The notes under the pieces: generated by a model | The model's database searches: none | What the model was told of the DNA's origin: nothing | The model's input: the letters and a program-made list of their open reading frames with translations, nothing else | Shown: in pieces, positions 18,927 through 25,929 of the stretch | Layout of the letters: each line of letters starts with the position of its first letter | Numbering within the stretch: position 1 is the first letter of the stretch | Position numbers and translations under genes: made by a program | From: Candidatus Poribacteria bacterium | GTDB taxonomy: Bacteria; Poribacteria; WGA-4E; UBA9662 | DNA length: 54,495 nucleotides | Direction of reading: 5' to 3' | Assembly: GCA_030748495.1 (NCBI GenBank) | Contig: JASMLX010000035.1 | Location: forward strand, 1-54,495

Positions 18927-19406
18927 ATGGCATTACCTGACCATTTTCAGACGGTAAAAGTCTTTGAATCCAAAAGGGAACGAAGTCCGAGCGTGGTCTT
19001 AAAGCACAACGGCCAATTGGGGTTCTCAAAAGGGTTCGATAAATTAATTGGTAAGCAATCCAAAAACCGGGAAGGGGGACAAAAACACCTCAAGTTTGGG
19101 TATCTGAAGGAAAGTAGAGAGATGGCCATCTCTTTTGAGGACAAACCAGTTAACGAACTCACAGTTCCTGTGAGTACGACAACCGCTAAGGCTATCGTCG
19201 GAATTAAGAGGGTCATTAATACCTTGAATGACGATTTATCTCCCCCACCAGATCATCGATATATTTTTAGCGTAAAAGACGAAAGTTTGGAAATTGACCA
19301 TCAACAAAAGTATTGCATCCTGCGCTTTGGTAAAGTTAAGCCCGTCCCCATTAGCTACAGGGAAAAGAAGAAATTAGCCAACACCTCTAAATCTACTGAT
19401 GCATAA
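18927..19406 (+). CDS. Hypothetical protein
   Basis: This 159-residue protein is not recognised. It starts at ATG 18927 behind a good AAGGAG site, which supports it as a real gene. It is basic and probably soluble, with no signal peptide or membrane segment. The middle is beta-rich (KYCILRFGKVKPVPISY near the end, HRYIFSVKDESLEIDH before it). It is separated from both neighbours by over 100 bp, so context gives no hint of function. Confidence 0.55.
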   Translation: MALPDHFQTVKVFESKRERSPSVVLKHNGQLGFSKGFDKLIGKQSKNREGGQKHLKFGYLKESREMAISFEDKPVNELTVPVSTTTAKAIVGIKRVINTLNDDLSPPPDHRYIFSVKDESLEIDHQQKYCILRFGKVKPVPISYREKKKLANTSKSTDA

Positions 19407-19562
19407 ACAGATCTTACATCCGTTACTATCGATCGAGCTGGTCTTGTTTCCTTAAACTAGGTTCGAACTCAGATCAATGCAGTCAGTATAAACAGCAAGG
19501 AGATGATCCAGTAGCGCAACCTTATACATTTGAAGATAGTTGAAATTCCGGGAGTGATTCTA

Positions 19563-19800
19563 ATGAAAAAAATTGGATATCTACATCCTATTAATCCTGT
19601 TGTTGACGCTGTTTTCAGTTTTACCAGAGCCTATATCTCTCATCAAACAGTTCCCTATTCTGCTGGAGGCCTACGGGCCACTGGGTTTGGGCGTGATATG
19701 GTTTGGTTTTGTAGGCATAGTTTTTTTGGCGGGGTAGGTGATCAAAGATCGGTTGGGTAATAAAGAAGACAATTACTACGAACGCAACGTAGACAGATAG
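19563..19800 (+). pseudogene. Small membrane protein gene with A7 frameshift and internal TAG
   Basis: After ATG 19563 and a run of seven A (19566-19572), the frame shifted by one base reads KKLDIYILLILLLTLFSVLP, a membrane helix. A second helix follows (LGLGVIWFGFVGIVFLAG) to a TAG at 19735. The same frame then continues VIKDRLGNKEDNYYERNVDR to TAG 19798. The charged tail ending in DNYYERNV looks like the C-terminus of a small two-helix membrane protein. If the A-run were six bases, ATG would join the helix frame directly. TTG at 19573 is an alternative start. It lies 10 bp upstream of the YbjQ gene. It is either eroded or affected by sequencing errors. Confidence 0.5.
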
Positions 19801-19810
19801 GAAGTGCCAC

Positions 19811-20155
19811 ATGCTGATGACAACACAGGATCGATTTGAAGATCAGGAAATTACCCAAACTCTGGGTCTAGTTAAAGGCAGCACCATCAGGGCCAAGCAT
19901 CTTGGCAGTGATATTCTGTCTGTGTTGCGCCATATGGTAGGCGGTGAGCTCACTGAATACACTAAAATGTTGGATGAATCTCGTGAGCAAGCCCTTGATC
20001 GCATGATTGCCGAGGCCGGAAGCCAAAATGCCGACGGTATCGTCGGTCTCCGCTTTACCACCTCGACTGTTATGCAGGGTTCAGCAGAATTACTGGCCTA
20101 CGGGACAGCCGTGCGCTTACGCCCAAAATCCATTCCACCTACGGAAGACGCCTAG
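19811..20155 (+). CDS. ybjQ: YbjQ/UPF0145 family protein
   Basis: This 114-residue protein matches the YbjQ family (Pfam heavy-metal-binding domain YbjQ, a dodecin-like homopentamer fold): LGLVKGSTIRAKHLGSDIL near the N-terminus, EYTKMLDESREQALDRMIAE in the middle, and ADGIVGLRFTTSTVM with AYGTAV at the end. Metal binding is a proposed, not proven, property. Start ATG 19811 has an AGGA site eight bases before; ATG 19817 is also possible. It is 10 bp after the small broken membrane-protein gene, probably an ancient pair. Confidence 0.9.
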   Translation: MLMTTQDRFEDQEITQTLGLVKGSTIRAKHLGSDILSVLRHMVGGELTEYTKMLDESREQALDRMIAEAGSQNADGIVGLRFTTSTVMQGSAELLAYGTAVRLRPKSIPPTEDA

Positions 20156-20199
20156 GCCATCGGCATCTATTTTTGACGATTCTGGTAAACTTCTCTCCA

Positions 20200-20225
20200 A
20201 AACTATAGCCCCAAACTATAGCCCA
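20200..20225. repeat. Tandem 13-bp direct repeat upstream of the DUF3352-like gene
   Basis: Two adjacent copies of AAACTATAGCCC(C/A) cover 20200-20225 and are followed by AGTACT...AGTACT at 20226-20246. They sit about 55 bp before the ATG at 20279 and could be an operator or promoter element. Confidence 0.4.
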
Positions 20226-20278
20226 AGTACTGTACGTAAAGTACTGAAACCGCACTACGCTTTTTCAGAGGTCCTCAC

Positions 20279-22351
20279 ATGTTTCCTATCTCCCATAAAC
20301 AGAATTTAAAAATAGTTTTTAGTTTGACCGGCATAGTCTCTCTAACACTACTGGTTTTGACGACGATTACTGCTACAGCCAAAATTGATTCAGTCTTGGA
20401 AGTTGTTCCAGAAAATGCGATTGCCGTTATTAGGGCTGGTAATTTGAAGGGGTTTAACCAGGAGGTCAATAAGTTAGCGGCTAAAATCGATCCCAATACC
20501 GATCCAAAACGAGATGTATTACTCGACATTTTGAAAGATCTGGACAAGGATGAAACCGATTTTGAGCAGGAGGATATAAGTGAAGAGGCAAGGGATTGGT
20601 TAGGTTATGCAAAAATCGCTTCTCCTGAAGAACGTGAAGGAATGACTAAAAGTGAGAAATTTCAACAATTGTCTCCTGAGCTACAAGCAGAGATAGAAAA
20701 GGGCTTGGAGAAATTAAAATCCAACGATGAACCGGAAAAGATGGAGGAGAGTGATTTTGAAAAACTAGATGTATTAGAAACCGCTTGGGGAATGGATTTA
20801 TCGCAAGACGCAGCTGTTTTTCTCTATCAAAATTCGAATGATGAAGACGAGGACCCGTTGTTTTCCGTAGCCGTTCACCTTGCTGATGAGCAGAATTTCC
20901 AAAAAATGTTGGAAAAAGAATCCGTTCAAACTCTTGAAAAAAAATACAGTGAACTGAGTTACCAAACATTAATCGCCAAAGAAGAAGGCATTTTGCAGCC
21001 AGTCGGGTACCTTGTCATACTGGAGGATGTAGCCGTCTATTCTGAGGATCAGGGGATTTGTCATCAAGTCATCGATACTTATCAGCAAAAAGTTCAATCA
21101 CTACTGGAAACATCTGATTTTACTGCCGCTAACCTTGATTTAACTTCCGGCCTTAATGATGTTGTAGCCTATTTAGCAATTCAGCGATTGGTAAAGGATA
21201 ATGAACAGGTCTTATCTGATACATTCGATAAGTGGCTAGAAGAAACCGAAGACAAGAACGGTCTGGAAATACTCGAGGGGCGATTGCCGAATGTTCAGTC
21301 CTGGATGCAGCAAGTTCAATCGGCTAGCCTGACCTTTCAGCATCAGGATGGAGAGATGCTGCTGACACCGTCCGTGCAGGTCGTAGCAGATAGTGATATG
21401 GCCGACTTTCTCCAGCCGATTGCTGAGGGTAATAAGAGTTATCCATTATTGGAGTATCTACCACAAAACAGCGGGATGGCGGTGAGCGCCTATCTGGACT
21501 CTCAGAAAATTGGCGATTGGATGCAGTGGAGCATGGACTTTCTTTTTCAAGTATTGGGACAGTTAGAGGCAATCGACATACCTGAAGATGCGGCTTCCAC
21601 GGTTCCAGAGATGATCGATGCGATTGCCTCCTTCTATTCTTGCGTTGAACCGCGTATGGTCAGCAGTATGACCATCTCAAGTTCCGTTTACCCCGACAGC
21701 AATCAAATCTACCAAATTAAAGACAAGGGGAAATTGATCCAATTATTGAATGATGGTTCGATTCCATCGATTTTCGGTTATCAGATTTATCAAATGATGG
21801 GATTGGCAACGACGCAAAAATCTGAAAGCGATGGAATAGTAGAAACATATCAAGGTGTAGAGATCAAAAGCCAACTGTTATTAGATATGAAGAATCTGCC
21901 GGGTATACCGGGCGGGGATGCGTTAAAGATGTTGCCTGATGAAATCCACTTTTACCATACTATCGTCGGAGATCTTTTGATTTTATCCACATCAGGCTCA
22001 TCACAAGCCATCAAAAACATCATCGACATTGTGCTCGGTCAGGATTCCGGTTTCGATCAAAGCACTGGATATAGTCGGATGATGAAGGTGCTAGGTACTG
22101 ACGGCTACATGTCAATGGTACTGTCCCCAATGAGGCTGGTCAATCAGGTATTGGCGGTATTAGCACAGAGTGACCCTAACATCGGCATGATAGCTGGTAT
22201 GTTTGCTGGCGTACCAGAAACATACAGTCTCGCTATTGGTGCCGCACCAAAAAAGAATGCGTTGGAGATGAGATTTTTTGTCTCCTTGATGGAGTTGAAG
22301 GAACTTTACACTATGGCTACCGCTATGGGTCAGATAGGCGGTGGCAAGTAG
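20279..22351 (+). CDS. DUF3352-like secreted/membrane-anchored protein
   Basis: This 690-residue protein has an N-terminal signal or anchor segment (residues 10-36, hydrophobic with TTITATAKI at its end). VPENAIAVIRAGNL directly follows; that opening, together with long mixed alpha/beta repeats and ALAIGAAPK-like ends, is typical of DUF3352-type envelope proteins of unknown role. An acidic, lysine-rich region lies around residues 75-170. An AGAGG site precedes ATG 20279. A MacB-type permease fragment follows after 23 bp, so the gene once belonged to an operon with an ABC transporter. It is intact, and its function is unknown. Confidence 0.65.
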   Translation: MFPISHKQNLKIVFSLTGIVSLTLLVLTTITATAKIDSVLEVVPENAIAVIRAGNLKGFNQEVNKLAAKIDPNTDPKRDVLLDILKDLDKDETDFEQEDISEEARDWLGYAKIASPEEREGMTKSEKFQQLSPELQAEIEKGLEKLKSNDEPEKMEESDFEKLDVLETAWGMDLSQDAAVFLYQNSNDEDEDPLFSVAVHLADEQNFQKMLEKESVQTLEKKYSELSYQTLIAKEEGILQPVGYLVILEDVAVYSEDQGICHQVIDTYQQKVQSLLETSDFTAANLDLTSGLNDVVAYLAIQRLVKDNEQVLSDTFDKWLEETEDKNGLEILEGRLPNVQSWMQQVQSASLTFQHQDGEMLLTPSVQVVADSDMADFLQPIAEGNKSYPLLEYLPQNSGMAVSAYLDSQKIGDWMQWSMDFLFQVLGQLEAIDIPEDAASTVPEMIDAIASFYSCVEPRMVSSMTISSSVYPDSNQIYQIKDKGKLIQLLNDGSIPSIFGYQIYQMMGLATTQKSESDGIVETYQGVEIKSQLLLDMKNLPGIPGGDALKMLPDEIHFYHTIVGDLLILSTSGSSQAIKNIIDIVLGQDSGFDQSTGYSRMMKVLGTDGYMSMVLSPMRLVNQVLAVLAQSDPNIGMIAGMFAGVPETYSLAIGAAPKKNALEMRFFVSLMELKELYTMATAMGQIGGGK

Positions 22352-22374
22352 GGGGATTAGAGCTTTGATCAGAG

Positions 22375-22662
22375 ATGAACTTGACTGAAGGCTTTTGGTC
22401 CGGCATCGCGGCCATTACATCAAACAAGTTGAGATCGTTGCTGACCGTCCTGGGCATTGTTATCGGTGTCGGTTCAGTTTTGGTGATGGAGGAGGTCAAA
22501 CGGATCGGTGGCGCAGATAATTTCTCTATATATCGTCCTCGCCACATACGTAAAGCGGATCGCTGGATTCGAAACCCCAGTAAGCACAATTTAAAACTGG
22601 AAGATGCCACTACCATCGAAGCCGAATCTCCGTTGGCCGAAAGTGTGGCCAAATACAGCTAG
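22375..22662 (+). pseudogene. MacB/FtsX-type ABC transporter permease, truncated to N-terminus
   Basis: The 95-residue reading begins with WSGIAAITSNKLRSLLTVLG then IVIGVGSVL, the first cytoplasmic/TM1 segment of MacB-type permeases (NKLRSxLTxLGIxIGVxxV). A short part of the periplasmic region follows (IRNPSKHNLKLEDATTIE, a MacB core feature). The remaining 250-plus residues and the other three helices are missing. The frame ends at a stop exactly where an IS630-like transposase remnant begins, so the gene was probably interrupted and its 3' part lost. Confidence 0.7.
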
Positions 22663-22996
22663 GCAAGGCATCGAGATTCATGGAGTTGTCAGCTTTAATG
22701 ATCAATCGATAGTATCTGGAGAAGATGAGAGAATTAATGCGGAGTCTACAAGAGCCTGATTGCAGGTTATTCATCAAAAACATGAACCCGCAATTGAGGT
22801 CAAAATTGTTTTAGACCACGCTGGATACAACCAGGCTGAAATAAGTCGGTCATTTGCCAATGCTAATAATCTTGAACTGGTGTTTCTACCTCCGTACCCA
22901 TCCAATTCTAAACTGGATTGAACGATTATGGGGACAATTAAAAAAACGGTGACTCACAATCAATCTCAGGAGCATTTGTCTGATTTTCATGATGCG
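22663..22996 (+). pseudogene. IS630-family transposase C-terminal remnant
   Basis: A plus-strand frame from about 22672 reads GVVSFNDQSI, GEDERINAES, then after a TGA VKIVLDHAGYNQAEISRSFA and LELVFLPPYPSNSKL. The second half matches the IS630/Tc1-mariner DDE core: the second Asp in IVLDHAGYNxA and the LxxLPPYxPxLNxIE region. Another stop and frame change then separate the RLWGQLKKR-like part. Only the C-terminal third is present, broken by at least two lesions. It abuts the truncated MacB gene. Confidence 0.7.
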
Positions 22997-23254
22997 TAAT
23001 GTCCTGTTTTGACCTGATCTCAAAACAGCAGCCAGATCTGAAAGAATTGTTATCTCCTAATTTTAGAATTATCGGCGTCTCATGCTAATTCTTTTGGATT
23101 AGGGGTATGGCAACCCCAAGAACATGCCTGTTTTGCGACTTAAGCGTTTTTCGAGGGCCTATAAGTAAAATTCGCAATCAATCTTGCTTGTGAATAACAG
23201 CCCAAGCAGATAGAAAAATGGAAGTGTACGTTTAGAATATATGTGCTTTTCTGT
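22997..23254. other. Intergenic stretch after the IS630 remnant
   Basis: No gene or clear signal is seen. The sequence is probably residual DNA from the IS630-type insertion and the deleted MacB 3' end. Confidence 0.35.
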
Positions 23255-23352
23255 GTGATGGAGGAAGAGATAGACTCGTCGGAAGAAGGAAAAGGCTAAG
23301 GGCAGTTGATACCCGCCTCCCGTACACGAGTTATCTTTGGTGTGGGCCTCAG
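23255..23352 (+). repeat. Dispersed hairpin repeat, copy A
   Basis: A purine-rich leader (23255-23300) is followed by a core at 23305-23352: GTTGATACCCGCC, CGTACACGAGTTATCTT, then GTGTGGGCCTCAG. The core is shared with copies at 44822, 51257 and 52606, all in the same orientation. The outer arms are only partly complementary in this copy. It lies 36 bp from the left end of the IS5-type element. Confidence 0.6.
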
Positions 23353-23387
23353 TGAGTCTGACTCAAAGGCTTTTCAGTCACATGGTG

Positions 23388-24205
23388 TAGTCACGAGTAG
23401 CCCATAAAAATACACACCCGAGATCAGTAGCGGCTAAAATAAAGAGTCTCAATTTTTACAATCACCTGTGGCCATTCCACCCCACCGTTTAAGATGCCGG
23501 AACGCATTTTCGACTCTATAGCCCATTTCGTACCAATCCTGATTGTCATTTCTCTGATATTTTCTCTTTTTCTTGGCAGGAACAACGAACTGCATATCAG
23601 CTTGATTGGCTTTTTGAAGAGTAGCCTGGCTTATTATCATAATCCTGATCGGCCAGTAAATGCTGAGCCTGAATTCCTGGTCTCAGATCTCCAGCTTGAG
23701 AGCAATTTGCTGTTGTGCCTTCCGTAACAATCGCTTGGATCGGCAGACCATTCTGATCCAAGGCCAAATGTAATTTTGTGTTGAGCCCCCTTTGGTCCCA
23801 CTCATCTGCTGATTCCCTTTTATAGCACCAGCCGCAGGTGGCTGAACTTTGATCTGACTGGCATCTATCATTAACCACTCATAATCTGGGTTATCGGCTA
23901 ATTGTTCCAATATTTTTTCCCAGACACCTTTATTTCTCCACCTAATAAATCGACGGTGGGTATTGCTCCATCCCCCATACCTTTCAGGTAAATCGCGCCA
24001 CGGTGCCCCGGTCCTGAAGATCCAAAAGACCCCATTGATAAATTGACGATTATTCTTAGCTATTCCTCCCCAGACGCCCTTTCGTCCAGGTAATAGTGGC
24101 TCTAATAACTGAAATACTTGGTCGGACATATCGTGGCTGTCTGGAACTGATTTCATTTTTCTACCCCTATCTTTTTAGGGTATTATACCATTTGTCTCGT
24201 GACTA
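23388..24205 (-). mobile_element. IS5-family (IS427-like) insertion sequence, decayed, 818 bp
   Basis: The element is bounded by TAGTCACGAG at 23388-23397 and its exact inverse CTCGTGACTA at 24196-24205. The outermost TA on each side may be the target duplication. The 818-bp length suits the IS427 subgroup of IS5. It contains one transposase split over three frames (separate entry) and lies between the truncated MacB/IS630 region and the oxidoreductase gene. Confidence 0.7.
23449..24156 (-). pseudogene. IS5-family transposase, frameshifted
   Basis: The first frame (24156 down to about 23790) starts MKSVPDSHDMSDQVFQLLEP, carries GVFWIFRTGAPWRDLPERYG, and includes DASQIKVQPPAAGA, the first DDE region of IS5. 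At AAAGGGGG near 23785 the reading must slip by -1 to give LNTKLHLALDQNGLPIQAIV and ADQDYDNK (second Asp). IS427-type elements often use a programmed -1 frameshift there. A second shift near 23635 leads to the ending VVPAKKKRKYQR and YRVENAFRHLKRWGGMAT, which carries the catalytic Glu. The first shift could be functional; the second makes the copy look dead. Confidence 0.75.
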
Positions 24206-24257
24206 TACTTCTGGTCGTCAGTTCACACTCTAAAACTTCTCCCAACCCCCCGCCGTC

Positions 24258-25508
24258 TCAAGGTTTAGGGTAACTAAGGCTAAGCATGGCCTCAACATCC
24301 ATGGGATCGACGCCATATTCCTCTCTCAGATCATTGAGTACATGAGCCTCGACCTCTGTTTCCTCCTCGAGAGGCAGTTTGATCCGTCGGCCTTCATTCA
24401 TGGCTGAAATCTTTGCCCCAACATCCATCATCAGGGACATCATGGCGTCTTCTTCGTCAAATTCGCTCTGTTGGATTCCTCGGGCTGCCAGTAAGAAGTC
24501 GATGATATGGTCCGCAATGGCGCTATTGTATCCCATTCCCTTTCCACCGGCCCCGTCCAGTCGGTGCGGATTGATGTATTCAATCACACCGTCTTTGGTT
24601 TGGCAATAGGTCCGAATCCATTGACCGTCTTTCCCCAACTCTCTCTCCACCGGAAACACCTGGTCAGCCCGTCCGCCACCTTTGCCTGGCAGGTGCCCCT
24701 TTTGATGTCGATGCGCTTCCGAACAGTAGCGTAATTCCGTCACCTCCGGCCGATAAACCAGCGTGCCACGCTCTCCCTGCCATTCGGTATGCCCTGGACG
24801 TCCCTGCCGTCCTAGAAATCCTTTGATATTGGAGGCTGAGTCTATGACAAGCAAGTCGTTTGGAAAGCCAAAATAGCGCGCGCGAAAATTCTCGTCTTGG
24901 TGGTAGCGCTGCGGTGTGGAATAAAAGGAGACGGTAGGCATACTGTGCTCGATAGACTGCACCCATAGCGGATGATTTTTGGCAAACGCAATCCAACGGG
25001 AGTTATTGTGGTAACCGGTATGGTCATTATAGCTGAAGATGCGATGAATACCTCCCAGGTATCCGCTCTGGTTGAGAGTTTGGGCAAAACGATCAATTGA
25101 GAATCGAAAAAAGTTTTCAGCCACCCGTACCACTACATTTTTCTGACGGGCAACCTGGATCATCTCTTTAGCCTGGCTAAGCGTGCTACACCAAGTTGTT
25201 TCACACATGTTGTGGATACCGTGACTGGACAGATAAACGGAGATCGAATGGTGCGATGGAATCGGAGTGACCACCAGCGCCGCTTCCATCAGGCCATCAG
25301 CGACCAGGTGGCGGATGTCAAAGTAGGCCGGTACGTCCAACATGGAGGCAAGCGCCCAACAATTTTCCTCCACGGGGTCGCATACCGCCACTATCTGGCC
25401 CCACGGTTTTAAGAAACTAAACACCGGTCCATAGTGCCGTCTGGCTCGATTTCCAGCGCCAATCAGCGCAACTTTCAATGGTTCGTGTGGAGTAGGGATT
25501 TCATTCAT
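24258..25508 (-). CDS. Gfo/Idh/MocA family oxidoreductase
   Basis: This 416-residue protein has an N-terminal Rossmann fold (VALIGAGNRARRHYGPVFS, GxGxxx at about residues 16-26) and a C-terminal alpha/beta domain. Family members oxidise or reduce sugars, inositols and their derivatives with NAD(P). The usual EKP motif with its catalytic lysine appears here as CETTWCSTL, so the lysine is not conserved at that spot and activity may be altered. The ATG overlaps the stop of a broken upstream cistron (TAATG at 25506-25510). It lies downstream of a GH95-like enzyme, which fits a fucose or other sugar catabolic locus. Confidence 0.88.
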   Translation of the reverse strand: MNEIPTPHEPLKVALIGAGNRARRHYGPVFSFLKPWGQIVAVCDPVEENCWALASMLDVPAYFDIRHLVADGLMEAALVVTPIPSHHSISVYLSSHGIHNMCETTWCSTLSQAKEMIQVARQKNVVVRVAENFFRFSIDRFAQTLNQSGYLGGIHRIFSYNDHTGYHNNSRWIAFAKNHPLWVQSIEHSMPTVSFYSTPQRYHQDENFRARYFGFPNDLLVIDSASNIKGFLGRQGRPGHTEWQGERGTLVYRPEVTELRYCSEAHRHQKGHLPGKGGGRADQVFPVERELGKDGQWIRTYCQTKDGVIEYINPHRLDGAGGKGMGYNSAIADHIIDFLLAARGIQQSEFDEEDAMMSLMMDVGAKISAMNEGRRIKLPLEEETEVEAHVLNDLREEYGVDPMDVEAMLSLSYPKP

Positions 25509-25926
25509 TATTTCACTCCTGGCTGAAGTTTCCGGGTAACAGGGATTTGTTTCAGCAACGCCGCATAGTTAATCTCGTAGAGGTTCAATCCCAGGGCATA
25601 AATTTCATCACTTGAATGATCTGATCCAGTTCAGCCAAGGGCCTCGTATGATCTTTTACCCAGTTGGGGGCCAACGGAATATAACAAGAATTTTGACGCC
25701 TGTAAAGGTGGAAATCAGAGCCAGTAACTGTCAAGCCTTGGCGGAGAACCGCCACCCGCGTAATATTATCATCCCGCTCTTCAGATGATTTTATGACCGA
25801 GTAAATCTGAGTTTAGATAGCGGTTAAAAGTTCTGGTATGATAGCTTCGTTAAGACCTTTTTTAAAGGTCTCAGGCTCCTGAAATCCCCAAGAACAGCCC
25901 AAGGGCATTAATTCCTCGAAATAAAG
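25508..25926 (-). pseudogene. Broken upstream cistron, possibly PHP/TIM-barrel hydrolase C-terminus
   Basis: On the minus strand a frame reads LYFEELMPLGCSWGFQEPET, then LNEAIIPELLTAI, a TAA, and SSEERDDNITRVAVLRQ. It continues GLTVTGSDFHLY, PLAPNWVKDHTRPLAELDQI, then shifts frame into IYALGLNLYEINYAALLKQI and ends VTRKLQPGVK-TAA. The final TAA overlaps the oxidoreductase ATG, so this was the preceding gene in the operon. The GLTVTGSDFH segment resembles the late metal motif of PHP-type hydrolases, but I cannot name the family with confidence. One nonsense codon and one frameshift are evident; no clear N-terminus is present. Confidence 0.5.
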
Positions 25927-25929
25927 CTA

